64,000 nt of DNA from Entomobacter blattae (GCF_014672835.1 NZ_CP060244.1:1033001-1097000); one strand, 5' to 3'; shown: positions 26,520 to 37,071, numbered from the stretch's first letter. The notes: generated by a model from the letters alone, not told the origin. Translations and numbers: made by a program.

Positions 26520-29500
26520 TGGGCTGCCCCTTCCATCATCCAGTCAATTTTTTTCATTTTTCGTATAATCACAAATTCGTCGCGGTTTGAGCCCACTGTG
26601 CCGTAATAGTTAAACCCGTATGAGAACTGGGCGTAGCCACCTATCATATGTGTGGGTTTGAGAACGGTTCTTGTTACGGAGTTATGAATACCCCCACGCT
26701 GGCCCGTAAGCTCACTGCCAGGGATGTTAATAATCTTTTCCTGGGCATGGTACATCAGGGTCATACCGGGGAGAATACGCTGGGAGACAACAGCGCGGGC
26801 TGTAAGAGCCCCGTTGGTGTTGAAAACCTCAATCCAGTCATTATCCACAATGCCGGCCTCTGCGGCATCCTTCTCACTAATCCAGACAACGGAACCACCC
26901 CGGTTAAGAGAGAGCATGAGCAGGTTGTCGGAATAGGTGGAGTGAATACCCCATTTTTGGTGCGGGGTGAGGAAGTTGAGCACAATTTCCTTGTTCCCGT
27001 TACTGCGTTTGCCCAGCATACTCCCAATGGTTTTGGTATCGACTGGGGGCCGCCAGGTTACAAAAGCCTCACCAAAAGCCCGCATCCAGGCATGGTCGAG
27101 ATAGAGCTCCTGGCGCCCGCTCAGGGTTCTCCAGGGGATCATCTCATGAACATTGGTGTAGCCGGCATTGTAGCAAACATTTTCGTTTTCAATCCCAGAC
27201 CAGGTCGGAGAGGTGATCACCTTGCGAGGCTGGGCTACAATATCGCGGAAACGAATTTTGTCATCCTCGCGGGTTACAGCAAGGTGGGTATGGTCTTGCC
27301 CGGTAATTTTGCCCAGGGCCTTCCAGGCCTTCACCGCTACTTCACCGTTGGTTTCCGGTGCCAGGGAAAGCACAGCCTCAGCAGCATCAATATCATCGTG
27401 CAGGCTGGCTCCACCCGTAGCGGTCGTTCCATTCAGCTTGCGCAGGAATTCCACCTCATGCTTGGTATCCCAGCCAATACCTTTCCCGCCATTGCCAATT
27501 TTTTCTAGCAACGGCCCTATGGAAATATATTGCTCGTAAATATTAGGGTAATCACGTACCGCGGTGGTGACTTTGGGCATGGTTACACCTGAGATCGGCA
27601 GCGTGCCGGATTTTTTCCAATCCACTACGTCTGGTTGGGCCAGTTCCTCGGCACTGTCATGATGGAGGGGGGTCAGCACCACATCTGTCTCCCTGCTGAG
27701 GACTTCGGGGGCCACCTTGCTGAAGGTGCGGGCCAGCTCACGGTAAATATCCCAATCCGAGCGAGATTCCCATACCGGGTCAACCGCTGCGCTGAGCGGA
27801 TGGATGAAGGGGTGCATGTCGGAAGTGTTCAGGTCGTTCTTTTCATACCATGAGGCCGTTGGTAGCACGATATCTGAATACACACAGGTGGTGGACATGC
27901 GGAAATCCAGTGTCACCAACAAGTCGAGCTTACCTTCTGGGGCCTTTTCGTGCCACTGGACCTCATGCGGGCGGTTGGGGCTTTCGGGGGGAAGTTCGTT
28001 GCCCAATACCCCATGGTTTGTACCCAGCAGGTATTTCAGGAAATATTCATGGCCTTTCCCTGAAGAGCCCAGCAGGTTGGAACGCCAGACAAAGAGGTTA
28101 CGTGGCCAGTTGTCAGGATGGTCTGGATCTTCACACGCCATTTCCAGTGAACCATTATGCAGGCCAGCGGCGACGTACTCCGCAGGGGATTGGCCAGCCT
28201 GTTCAGCCTTTTGGGCCAGGGTAATGGAGTTTTGCTTGAGCTGCGGGGCAGAAGGCAGCCAACCCATACGGATCGCCCGTGTGTTATAGTCAAGAGGTGA
28301 GCCACTCCAATCCCCTTCCGGGGCAAGGGGAGAGAGAATGTCAGAAACATTCAGGGTTTCGTACCGCCACTGGTTGGAATGGGTATAGAAGAAAGAGGTA
28401 CCATTCATGTGCCGTGGTGGGCGGTTCCAGTCCAGCCCAAAGGCGATAGGGGCCCAGCCGGTTTGTGGGCGTAGTTTTTCCTGGCCCACATAATGCGACC
28501 ATCCCCCCCCAGACTGACCAATACAGCCACAGAAAACCAGCATGTTGATAATGCCACGATAGGCCATATCCATGTGATACCAGTGGTTGAGCCCAGCACC
28601 CAGAATGACCATGGATTTCCCGTTGGTTTGCTCGGCATTCATGGCGAATTCCCGGGCAACGTGAATAATCTGGTTACGGGGAATTTCTGTAACATGTTCA
28701 GCCCAGGCCGGGGTAAAGGGTTTATCTTCATCATAGCTGGTGGCAGCAGAAGGATCGTTCAGGCCACGATCTATCCCGTAATGGGCACAGATCAGGTCGT
28801 AAACTGTGGTAACCAGGGCCTCTCCATCTTTAAGGGTCAGCCGTGTTACCGGAACCTTGCGTTCCAGAACTTCCCCATGGGTTGTGCTGGCAAAATCATG
28901 GGCTGTTTTTCCTCCAAAATAGGGGAACAGAACAGATTCAATTTCCGCTTGGGTGTTGCCCTCTAGTAAAGAGAGTTTAAGGGGCATCTTGGTGTTGTTT
29001 TTGTCATGGGGTTGAAGGTGCCACAATCCTTCCTCACCCCAGCGGAACCCAATGGAGCCCAGCGGGGCAACAGGGTTACCGTTTTCGTCAAAGGCAATGG
29101 TTTTCCATTTTGGGTTATTCTGCTCGCCTAAGGCATCTGTAAAGTCATCAGCACGCAGCATTTTGCCAGGAACAAGCCCATTTTCGTGTTTTTCCAGCTT
29201 AACCAGCATCGGCATATCGGAATAGAGGCGGACATAGTCGTTAAAATAGGGTACCTGGCGCTGAACATGGAATTCCTTCAGGATAACATGGCCCATGGCC
29301 AGGGCTAGAGCCGCATCAGTTCCCTGTTTGGGGCGCAACCACAGATCAGAGAATTTTGTGGCTTCGGCGTAATCTGGAGAGACAACCGCACTTTTTGTGC
29401 CCTTATAGCGGGCCTCGCTGTAGAAATGGGCATCTGGCGTTCTGGTTTGCGGAACATTGGACCCCCAGAGAATAAGATAGCCTGCATTATACCAGTCAGC

Positions 29501-30220
29501 ACTTTCTGAAACGTCCGTCTGCTCACCCCAGGTCATGGGGCTAGAGGGAGGGAGGTCGCAATACCAGTCATAGAACGAGAGGCAAACCCCGCCAAGAAGC
29601 GAAAGATAGCGGGCCCCAGAGGCATAGCTGATCATGGACATGGCAGGAATAGGCGAAAAGCCTGCAATGCGGTCTGGCCCGTAGGTTTTAATGGTATAGG
29701 CGTTGGCAGCGGCGATCATCTCGTTGACTTCTTCCCAGCAAGAGCGCACAAAACCGCCTAACCCCCGGCGAGACGTATAGGATTTACGTTTTTCTGGATT
29801 TTCTACAATAGATTTCCAGGCAGCCACAGGGGTTTGGGTTTGGCGAGCCTCGCGCCAAAGCTGCAGAAGGTGACGCCGCACAAGAGGATATTTCAACCGG
29901 TTGGCAGAATAGAGATACCAGGAATAGCTGGCACCACGATTACAGCCACGGGGCTCGTGGTTGGGCAGTTCCGGATGGGTGCGGGGGTAGTCTGTGGCCT
30001 GGATTTCCCAGGTGACCAATCCCCCTTTGACATAAACTTTCCACGAGCAAGACCCTGTGCAGTTCACCCCATGGGTGGAACGAACAATTTTGTCTTGCTG
30101 CCAGCGCTTACGGTAGGCATCTTCCCATGCGCGGGAATCTTGTGTGGTAATTCCATGGCCGTTGGAGAAAGGTTCTTTAGCGCGTTTGAAAAACTGTAAT
30201 TGATTGAGAAAAAGACTCAT
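26516..30220 (-). CDS. narG: Respiratory nitrate reductase alpha subunit
   Basis: Catalytic Mo-bis-MGD subunit that reduces nitrate to nitrite using quinol-derived electrons. The 1234-residue protein matches E. coli NarG in length. The N-terminal HGVNCTGSCSWKVYVKGG provides the His/Cys ligands of the FS0 cluster, completed by NHEPRGCNRGASYSW. The Mo region reads FYDWYCDLPPSSPMTWGEQT, followed by WGSNVPQTRTPDAHF. The carboxy-terminal molybdopterin-binding domain includes MTLMYHAQEKIINIPGSEL and ends FVIIRKMKKIDWM. A GGAG ribosome site sits 7 bases before the ATG. No narK transporter, narXL sensor or obvious FNR box lies adjacent. Confidence 0.97.
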   Translation of the reverse strand: MSLFLNQLQFFKRAKEPFSNGHGITTQDSRAWEDAYRKRWQQDKIVRSTHGVNCTGSCSWKVYVKGGLVTWEIQATDYPRTHPELPNHEPRGCNRGASYSWYLYSANRLKYPLVRRHLLQLWREARQTQTPVAAWKSIVENPEKRKSYTSRRGLGGFVRSCWEEVNEMIAAANAYTIKTYGPDRIAGFSPIPAMSMISYASGARYLSLLGGVCLSFYDWYCDLPPSSPMTWGEQTDVSESADWYNAGYLILWGSNVPQTRTPDAHFYSEARYKGTKSAVVSPDYAEATKFSDLWLRPKQGTDAALALAMGHVILKEFHVQRQVPYFNDYVRLYSDMPMLVKLEKHENGLVPGKMLRADDFTDALGEQNNPKWKTIAFDENGNPVAPLGSIGFRWGEEGLWHLQPHDKNNTKMPLKLSLLEGNTQAEIESVLFPYFGGKTAHDFASTTHGEVLERKVPVTRLTLKDGEALVTTVYDLICAHYGIDRGLNDPSAATSYDEDKPFTPAWAEHVTEIPRNQIIHVAREFAMNAEQTNGKSMVILGAGLNHWYHMDMAYRGIINMLVFCGCIGQSGGGWSHYVGQEKLRPQTGWAPIAFGLDWNRPPRHMNGTSFFYTHSNQWRYETLNVSDILSPLAPEGDWSGSPLDYNTRAIRMGWLPSAPQLKQNSITLAQKAEQAGQSPAEYVAAGLHNGSLEMACEDPDHPDNWPRNLFVWRSNLLGSSGKGHEYFLKYLLGTNHGVLGNELPPESPNRPHEVQWHEKAPEGKLDLLVTLDFRMSTTCVYSDIVLPTASWYEKNDLNTSDMHPFIHPLSAAVDPVWESRSDWDIYRELARTFSKVAPEVLSRETDVVLTPLHHDSAEELAQPDVVDWKKSGTLPISGVTMPKVTTAVRDYPNIYEQYISIGPLLEKIGNGGKGIGWDTKHEVEFLRKLNGTTATGGASLHDDIDAAEAVLSLAPETNGEVAVKAWKALGKITGQDHTHLAVTREDDKIRFRDIVAQPRKVITSPTWSGIENENVCYNAGYTNVHEMIPWRTLSGRQELYLDHAWMRAFGEAFVTWRPPVDTKTIGSMLGKRSNGNKEIVLNFLTPHQKWGIHSTYSDNLLMLSLNRGGSVVWISEKDAAEAGIVDNDWIEVFNTNGALTARAVVSQRILPGMTLMYHAQEKIINIPGSELTGQRGGIHNSVTRTVLKPTHMIGGYAQFSYGFNYYGTVGSNRDEFVIIRKMKKIDWMMEGAAQ

Positions 30221-31098
30221 ACCTGGGCTCCATTACAAATTCCGAAATGCCATGTCGTCATTGTGTATTCCATAAAAATAAATATTTTGTACATATTAAT
30301 AATGAAAATTGAATAACCAAAAAATGCAGCGCCTAACAGAAATGAACGCCTAGAAGAGGACGTTGATAAAGTCCTTTAAAATATTATTGCCGCATAGGTT
30401 CCTGATAAAAGACAATTTGAGCAAGATACTCTCAAGAAATATAAAAGAATTCAATAGTTTTTTTAAGAATAACCTAATGAAAAACAGAACTAAATTAGTA
30501 CTGCTTATGTATAGAAATAATATTAAGCTGCTAGTTAAGAATGATTTTTATTTATAATTAAGAAGTTTAGATCTTTATTTTTCTTGGAAAGAAAAAGAAT
30601 AATCCGCTTTTATTTGGAAACCGCGCTTTAATATTTCATGATGCAATAGCTTGAAAAGTAAGAGGTTTTCTGAAAGAAGGATAAAGTTTGCATTGAATGC
30701 CATTTATAAGATTTATGTATGAAAGTTCTCTTTTTCATTGATAAAACTAATAATAGAAAAATTATAAGATCGAAATCAAAATAAAAAAAATACTTCTGAA
30801 AAAATAAAGAGCCATACAAAAAATATGTATCAGATTTGCATATTATTTCCGACGAAAGAGTGCGTTTTGGCAATAGGTGCGAGGGTTTTTCTCCTCCGAG
30901 AAGAGTCGGAGCTCATATCAAAAGTCCCGTGTCAAAAGTTTATGTCAAAAGCCCATATCCAAATACGAGGGTTTGGAGTGCTTGTTGGAGCACGGATCGG
31001 AGCACAGGTCTGAGCATTGGGGCGAACTTCTTATGCGGGTAAGGGCTTACGCGGGTTAAAGAGAGAAAAATTTATACCAAAATACGCTTTTGCGCTCT

Positions 31099-31368
31099 GT
31101 GTCTAGCCACCATGGGCGTGCTCTTTCGATGTGAGGCCTCTATTGAACAGTAATTCCAAAAAGTCCTTCTTAGGGGGGGCATCACTCAGTGTCCAGCCAC
31201 CATGGGTGTTGCTCTCTTGTGTGAGGCTTCTCTTGGGCAGTAACCTTAAAAAGGGCTTTCTGCGAGGGGTATCGCTCAGTGTCCAGCCACCATGGGCATT
31301 GCTTTCTCGATGTGAGGCTTCTCTTGAACAGTAACTTCAAAAGATCCTTCTTAGGGAGGGTGCAGAGC
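31099..31368. repeat. 90-bp direct repeat, three copies
   Basis: The marker GTCCAGCCACCATGGG (GTCTAGCCACCATGGG in copy 1) starts at 31101, 31191 and 31281, exactly 90 bases apart. Copies share GATGTGAGGC and TTCTTAGGG-type segments further on. Confidence 0.8.
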
Positions 31369-31470
31369 CTCTATCAGAGTAGGGCCATAGTCGCCCCGCT
31401 CTGTGGGCAGCGAAACAGGAATATTGTTCTCATCATGGCTTAACACTGGGATAAAAAGAGAAAGGGCAAT

Positions 31471-31795
31471 TTCTGGACGTGTGAGGAAAGCTGTGGACAG
31501 GAAGATCCCTCCCACATTTTTAACCGTATTTCCTCTACATGTGAGGACTATGGACGCCTACCGGCATAACAGCACTGGGTGAGTCGTGATTCCCTACATG
31601 TGAAGACAATAGAGGGGGACGGCTTTTCTCACAAAAAAGATTAGGGACATAATTGCCCTACATATGAGGACTATGGGCCGTGACAGGTTTAGAATAAATT
31701 GTTTGTTCTGGTCATTTCCCTATGTGAGGACTATGGACACCTACCAGCATAACAGCATGGAGAAGTTGTGATTTCCCTATGTGTAAGGATTATGG
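31471..31795 (+). repeat. Decayed CRISPR-like tract E (six units, ~60-bp period)
   Basis: Units aligned on GTGAGGA lie at 31481, 31541, 31600, 31664, 31724 and 31783 (spacings 60, 59, 64, 60, 59). A typical unit reads TTCCCTACATGTGAGGACTA, and one has the stem CCTC/GAGG. The segments after units 2 and 5 are near-identical (CCTACC.GCATAACAGCA), as in a duplicated spacer. The others are unrelated. A possible earlier unit lies near 31390. Confidence 0.6.
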
Positions 31796-32176
31796 TGCCC
31801 AACAAGGGGAGTTTTGCTCTATTGGTGTACTGTCCTAGGTTTGTCTAGGTTTGAGAAATCCATAGATTTGAGAAATATTGGTTCTTATAAGCGCCCAGAA
31901 ATAAGTAATCAGAAATAAGGGCTCTGAAATAAGTGTTCAGAACATTCTAACCCTTATCTTTTCCATAGGTTTGGGAAAGGTTTGAGGAGGGGGTGAGTCT
32001 TTTCCTCAGTGAGAAGATTTGTGAGAGGATTGGCCTCATCTCCTTCTCACAGCACATCTTCCTATAGGGCCAATTTTGTAAGATCAATTTTGAGCCTATA
32101 AGGCTAATTGTTGGGGTAAGGCGATAATAAAGGCAGGCTTACAAACCCCAAAAACTTTCCTGACGAAAAACAGGAC

Positions 32177-33790
32177 TTATTTGCCTGGCAGGGCTTCCTC
32201 CATGGTTTCTTCCATAGTTTCCTCTATGGACTCCTCTTGGGCAATGGTGGGTTTGCCACTGGTTTTGCCCCAGTGATAAATACCCAGACAGAAAAGGGCT
32301 ATCAGCCCGTCATCAAGCGGGTGGGGAATCAGGCCGATGCCCCCCATTTGCCCTGCCCAGGAAAAAATGATGAGCCCCATACACCACACCAGCAGCCATG
32401 CGGAAGGCCGTAGAAGAGCTATAAATTCCTCCTCAAAAGGGTTATGGCTTTTATAGCTTCTCCATGCCATGAACAGTAAAGCACAGATGAGGGTAACTGA
32501 CAGGAGCCAGGAGTCAATCTCCCAGCCTGACCAAAAAACAATCAGGGTGGAAATGACAAAGGCAACTGGGGTGATGATATTGAAAAAAGGGATTTTGAAA
32601 GGCCTGTTCAAAGTGGGAGAGGAAAACCGAAGCGAGGCTGCAGCAACGGGGGCAATCCCGTAGCTGAGGATGGTCGCAGAAGAAACAACCCCCACCAAGG
32701 CTTGCCAGGAAGGAAAAGGCAGCGTCCAGAACAAGGCCAGCCCAAAGGAGAGGTTTAAGGCGGGGGCGGGGTTGCCACTTTTTTTGTTAACATGGGTGAA
32801 AACTTTAAAGAACGTCCCTGTTTTTGCCCAGGCATAAATCATTCTGGAGGTCGAGTTCAGGTAAATATTTCCTGCCCCTGTTGGGGAGATAATGGCATCG
32901 GCCACCACCAGGGTGGCAAGCCATCCTAACCCCAAGATCAGGGCAATATCGTGATAGGGTAGAGCAAATTTCTTTTCAATCCCGACCCAGCCTGTGGTCA
33001 TAAAAGCGGGGGGGATGCTCCCCAGAAAGGCGGTTTCCAGCAGAAAATAAATGGTTGTAGCCAGCAATGCCGAGGAGATTACGGCAATGGGAATTGCCTT
33101 ATGGGGGTTTTTAACCTCTCGGGCAGCGCCAATAATAGGGGTTAGCCCCAAATAGGCAAAAATAATACCTCCAGTGGAAATGGCAGCTTCCATACCAGAA
33201 AAGCCGCCTGCAAAAAACCCATGCTGGGTCATTTGAGAAGGCTGGAAATAGACCAGAAGGCAGACCACCACCAGCACCGGAACGACAAATTTAATCACCG
33301 TCATAATCAGGTTGGTAATGGCAAAAGAGGTAATGCCCTGCCGGTTGATAAGGTAGAGCAACAGCAAGATGAAAGCTTGCAATCCCCACCCGATAAGGGT
33401 GGGATCTCCACTATTAGGTTGTGTCAGCCCGGGAACCCAGCTATTGGCATAAGAACGGGCAGCCACCACTTCAATGGCACTCATGCTGGAAAGGGAGATG
33501 ACACTGACAAACCCCATAATAAAACCAGCTACTGGCCCATGGGTATAGTCTGGATAACGGATAATTCCGCCAGCTAATGGCAGGCATGCGCCCAATTCTG
33601 CCAAAACAAGGGCCAGCAGAAGGATGGCTATTCCCCCAATGAGCCAGGAAATAAGGCTGGAAGGGCCAGCAATGGCTGCCACATGGGCTGCACCAAATAA
33701 CCACCCAGAGCCAAAAATGGCCCCAAAACCGATAAGGGTGAGATCAAATGTAGAAAGACGACGGCGAAAATGATGTTCATCCTGATCCAT
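32177..33790 (-). CDS. APC superfamily amino acid permease
   Basis: Inner-membrane secondary transporter, 537 residues with about 12-14 hydrophobic helices. The start RRLSTFDLTLIGFGAIFGSG is the family's first-helix substrate-binding motif (GxGxIxGSG). AAREVKNPHKAIPIAVI is the conserved intracellular loop after helix 6. The C-terminus ends with a Glu/Met-rich repeat (SIEETMEETMEEA). The substrate cannot be read from sequence; amino acid/proton symport is the family default. About 60 bases of it (near 32790-32850) recur, diverged, at 36820-36880. Confidence 0.88.
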   Translation of the reverse strand: MDQDEHHFRRRLSTFDLTLIGFGAIFGSGWLFGAAHVAAIAGPSSLISWLIGGIAILLLALVLAELGACLPLAGGIIRYPDYTHGPVAGFIMGFVSVISLSSMSAIEVVAARSYANSWVPGLTQPNSGDPTLIGWGLQAFILLLLYLINRQGITSFAITNLIMTVIKFVVPVLVVVCLLVYFQPSQMTQHGFFAGGFSGMEAAISTGGIIFAYLGLTPIIGAAREVKNPHKAIPIAVISSALLATTIYFLLETAFLGSIPPAFMTTGWVGIEKKFALPYHDIALILGLGWLATLVVADAIISPTGAGNIYLNSTSRMIYAWAKTGTFFKVFTHVNKKSGNPAPALNLSFGLALFWTLPFPSWQALVGVVSSATILSYGIAPVAAASLRFSSPTLNRPFKIPFFNIITPVAFVISTLIVFWSGWEIDSWLLSVTLICALLFMAWRSYKSHNPFEEEFIALLRPSAWLLVWCMGLIIFSWAGQMGGIGLIPHPLDDGLIALFCLGIYHWGKTSGKPTIAQEESIEETMEETMEEALPGK

Positions 33791-35069
33791 AACACACCCT
33801 TTCTAGCTTTTTATAAGCTGATTTTACATGAAAAGCCCTTTTCTTTGTTGACGATTTACGTGCAATTGTAAATTCATTTTTTAACAAAAAATAAAGAGTC
33901 TTTACAGAACCCGCCTAAGGTCATGGCTTTGGGCCAGAAGTCTATCAGAAGTTTATCAGAAGCCTATCGGAAGTTTACCAGAAGTTTACCAGAAGTTTGC
34001 CTGGAATCTACGAGAAGACTGCCAAAGGACTGTCAGAAATTTGCCTGAAATCTGTCAGAAGCGGTAAGGGAATAATCAAGATTACCTCCCTCTCCAGCAT
34101 ATCGTCTTCTACCATACTATCTTTAAGACTTCCTATCTTATTAACAGGTGATAAGGGTTGACAGGCGATAAGGGGGAACATTTTGATTGGGAATCCAAAC
34201 CTTATCTGGTGGGGGTGCTGTTTGCCAGAAAATGTCTATTGGTATACCCCCACGGGGGTACCAAGACCCTCCTATTCGTAACCAGAAGGGTTCAAGACGT
34301 TTTTATAAGAGCGGAGGAAAAAAAGGGTACAGGCCTCATGAAAAGCCCCGTGGTTTCTAAAGCTATGCAGGTAGAGCTTTAAGGATTTGCTTTCTACAAT
34401 CCATTTTTGAGGAATGTAATCAATAACAATATGCGCAAAATCTGGCTGCCCAGTAATGGGGCAGAGAGAGGTACATTCTGGCGCTGTAAAGCGAATAAGG
34501 TATTTTTTCCCCTGATGAGGAGCTTCTACACGTTCTCAGAAGGTCACTCTCACCCATCATAACAAGATCGGCGGCATTTTTCCCATGGATATTTTGGCGG
34601 ATATTTTGGGTATTTTTCCATGGATAATGATCTCTTGAAGAACCTTTAGCTGACCAGTAAACAGGAACTGTCCTACCATAAGAACCCACCATAGAACCTC
34701 TCTTAAAAGGTGAGATTTCATAAAAAACGTGAGATTCTATAAGGCATTACGGTGATAGGAGGCATAAAGAGCAGGGCTACGGGGTGGTTTTGTCTGACAG
34801 CTGGGCTTGCCTGATAGGTGGGCATGTTTGACAAGAGAGTTTGGAAAAGGGTTAGGGAAAAGGCAAAACAAAACACAGGTAGCTTCTTAAAAGAACAGAC
34901 AACAAAAACAGGCGGCCTATTAAAAGATAAGAGGCAACCTGTGTTGAAAGAGGCTTTTGCCAAGCCTGCGGGGTTCTCATCGGCACATTGCCTTCTAGTA
35001 GGCCTTGGCATTCATTGGCTGATAGATGTATCTCGTAAGTGTGGTGAGAATACAGGGTATCTCAATGCT
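33791..35069. other. Non-coding stretch with tandem repeats and a queF remnant
   Basis: Imperfect 13-14 bp repeats (AGAAGTTTACC-like) fill about 33938-34060. The queF remnant is at 34180-34545. The remaining 500 bases show nothing I recognise. Confidence 0.5.
34180..34545 (-). pseudogene. queF: Remnant of 7-cyano-7-deazaguanine reductase QueF
   Basis: Minus-strand reading gives [20 protein letters not shown], then [20 protein letters not shown] and [20 protein letters not shown]. After a frameshift it gives [20 protein letters not shown] and [17 protein letters not shown]. This is QueF in order, including the catalytic Cys in SLCP and the C-terminal YPRGGIPID block. QueF reduces preQ0 to preQ1 in queuosine synthesis. 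The frameshift and missing N-terminus show it is dead. Confidence 0.85.
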
Positions 35070-36461
35070 TTATGCAGCGATAAGGGCGTTAGAAGAGGAC
35101 TGAAGGATATCTGAGAATGTCGTACCCCGTGTGAAGGGGTCTATGCCTTGTAGGTCAACACCTGTGAAAGTAACAGTTCCAATAGTACCGTCGGCAAGGG
35201 TAAAGATCGTATCTGTACCATCGTAGCTTGACGTTACGGTTGTACTGGCTCCTACGCCAATAATATTTTGTGAGGTTGGATCTGTGGCTTGAGAGGCAGT
35301 AAAGTTCCGGATGATGATATTCTCAATATTGCCGCCGCCGAGGTTGCTGGCGAGCTCAAGCCCGTAACGATAAGGGCTCCCATTGGCCGAAAACGTGCCG
35401 ACATCAATATCAGCAGTACCGGTGCCTAGGGCAGCTATAAAATTGTTATGCATGCCAGAAACAGTGACATCTTCCAGGCCCTGCTGATAAGCGGTTTGGC
35501 CTGTGGTATCACCAGCTCCCAAAATACTTAGGTGGCTATCTGCAACTTGGCTGCTGCCTGCCTGAATGTTTATGTCCCCTGTGCCTGCGGTGTTAATAAT
35601 ATTGTTTGTGCCATTTACAGTTACGGTGCTGGAACCATTTCCTGCCCATATCGTATTATTATCTCCGAGTGTGAGGGTACTCGTGACATCAGCATTCTCA
35701 CCATTCAGCACCAGGGTTGTGTTTTGTCCTGTGAATGTCAGGGTACCTTGCTGTTGGAAAAGGGAGATAGTAGCATCGGAATTCTGGGTAACGGTATAGT
35801 CCAGTGGGGTGGTGGAATCAGCAACTGTTAAAACCACGTTCAGGGCAGCGGGGCTATCATTTGCTACGGGGTTAGCCGCTGAGGGGCTAGTTGTTGACGA
35901 ATCAGCGCTTGTGTTTGCGCTATTGCCAATAACAAAAGTACCCGTACTTTTGCTTGCATAGAGATGAGAGGGGAATAAGCTGGCTGTATCAGTCAGAATG
36001 TTATAGGTGGTTGTGCCAGAATTGGCCCAAACTTCATTTCCGCCAATATCTGTAATATTTGTATCGGTTGGTCCCTGATCGCCATCAAGGATAAGGGTAG
36101 AGAAAAGAGCGGTAATGGAGCGGGGGTCTGTGCTGGTGGTATCGCCGCCATTATCATAAACGGTTATTTTGTTCTCGGCTGAGATTCCCTGGGTGCGGAA
36201 ATCTGTTGTGGCATGTCCTGCTCCGATGTTGAGGAAAGAGCCATTGCCCAATCCTAACACGTTAAATGCTACTGCAGTGAGTGTGCCTGCATCAATGGCA
36301 ATAGGGCCCGCGGACTCATTGCCAATAATCGTTACTCTTCCGCTCGTTCCTCCACCAGAGAGGGTAATCGTGCCGGTAGCATCGGGGAGCGTATTGATAT
36401 AATTATCACTATCAGGAAGAGTAAAGGATTGATCGCCGCCAGTGTAGAAATAATCAGTCAT
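35070..36461 (-). CDS. Cysteine-free beta-rich protein, paralogue 1; candidate type I secretion cargo
   Basis: A 463-residue protein, acidic, without cysteine and rich in Gly, Asn, Thr, Ser and Asp, with short alternating strands as in beta-solenoid proteins. There is no Sec signal peptide: it starts MTDYFYTGGDQSFTLPDSD. Repeated blocks such as LTFTGQNTTLVLNGE, TLTLGDNNTIWAGNG and TVTVNGTNNIINTAG suggest rungs of a solenoid. The C-terminal region (DPTSQNI... SSYDGTDTIFTLADG ... VTFTGVDLQGIDPFT) is conserved with the paralogue at 38.6 kb. The last residues are small and hydrophobic (SNALIAA), as seen in type I secretion signals. No RTX nonapeptides are seen. The family is not one I recognise. 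Confidence 0.7.
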   Translation of the reverse strand: MTDYFYTGGDQSFTLPDSDNYINTLPDATGTITLSGGGTSGRVTIIGNESAGPIAIDAGTLTAVAFNVLGLGNGSFLNIGAGHATTDFRTQGISAENKITVYDNGGDTTSTDPRSITALFSTLILDGDQGPTDTNITDIGGNEVWANSGTTTYNILTDTASLFPSHLYASKSTGTFVIGNSANTSADSSTTSPSAANPVANDSPAALNVVLTVADSTTPLDYTVTQNSDATISLFQQQGTLTFTGQNTTLVLNGENADVTSTLTLGDNNTIWAGNGSSTVTVNGTNNIINTAGTGDINIQAGSSQVADSHLSILGAGDTTGQTAYQQGLEDVTVSGMHNNFIAALGTGTADIDVGTFSANGSPYRYGLELASNLGGGNIENIIIRNFTASQATDPTSQNIIGVGASTTVTSSYDGTDTIFTLADGTIGTVTFTGVDLQGIDPFTRGTTFSDILQSSSNALIAA

Positions 36462-36689
36462 GATCGTATTTTCTCGCTTAAAAATGGGTTGTCAAAAAAA
36501 CGAACGGCTACCAGGGTGGCAGGTTATAAAGCCCATTCGAAAAAAACATTTTTTGTCTTAACAGTCTGGAGAGGAGTTTGGTTTTTTTCACAATCAATAA
36601 ATTTTTATTTTTTATTGCCCAAGGTTTCAAGGCTTGCATTTTTCGCTCTAGTTTAAGTGAAGGCAGGGTTAGCATTTTTTTGTTAAACG

Positions 36690-36815
36690 TTCTAGGCTGA
36701 CAGAGTACTAAGCTGACATGGATGCTAAGTTGACAGAGTGCTAAGCTGATATAGGTGTTAGGCTGGCAGGATGCTAAGTTGATATGGATGCTAAGCTGAC
36801 ATAAGTGCTAAGATA
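36690..36815. repeat. Imperfect ~17-bp tandem repeat, about seven copies
   Basis: Variants of GCTAAGCTGACATGGAT follow each other with 16-17 base spacing and many substitutions. Confidence 0.7.
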
Positions 36816-36819
36816 ACAG

Positions 36820-36880
36820 GAGTGAAAATTTTAAAGAACGTCGCTGTTTTTGCCCAGGCGCAAATCATTGTAAAAGAGTG
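36820..36880 (-). pseudogene. Diverged fragment of the APC permease gene
   Basis: Minus-strand reading MICAWAKTATFFKIFT matches MIYAWAKTGTFFKVFT in the intact permease at about 32790-32850. The DNA is also similar over about 55 bases. Nothing flanking it belongs to the permease. Confidence 0.65.
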
Positions 36881-37071
36881 GCCCTTCCCTATCCCCCCAT
36901 ATCTTCTCAGGAGATAAGTCTTGAGGGATAGTATGATAGGGGCTCTGGCGTGACGGCTGGTAGGAAGTGAGGAAGATAAGTAAGCAAAGAAGTTAAAGAA
37001 GGAAGCAAGTAAGCAAGGAAATAAGTAAGGAACTAAGGAAGGAAGAGGGGGAAGAACTTTTTCATTTTCTT

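Larger units (their letters stand above)
30221..32176. other. 2-kb non-coding region upstream of narG with AT-rich island
   Basis: Positions 30240-30840 are far more AT-rich than the rest of the window and carry no gene; the narG promoter must lie in the first part. I see no clear FNR site (TTGAT-N4-ATCAA). Further right are about 13-base CAAAAGT repeats (30915-30960), a 90-bp triplicate (31099-31368) and decayed CRISPR-like tract E (31471-31795). Confidence 0.55.

Noticed and set aside
34241-34268. The palindrome TACCCCCACGGGGGTA looked like a CRISPR repeat unit
   Set aside because: It codes for WYPRGGIP in the queF remnant, and no 60-bp partner exists on either side.
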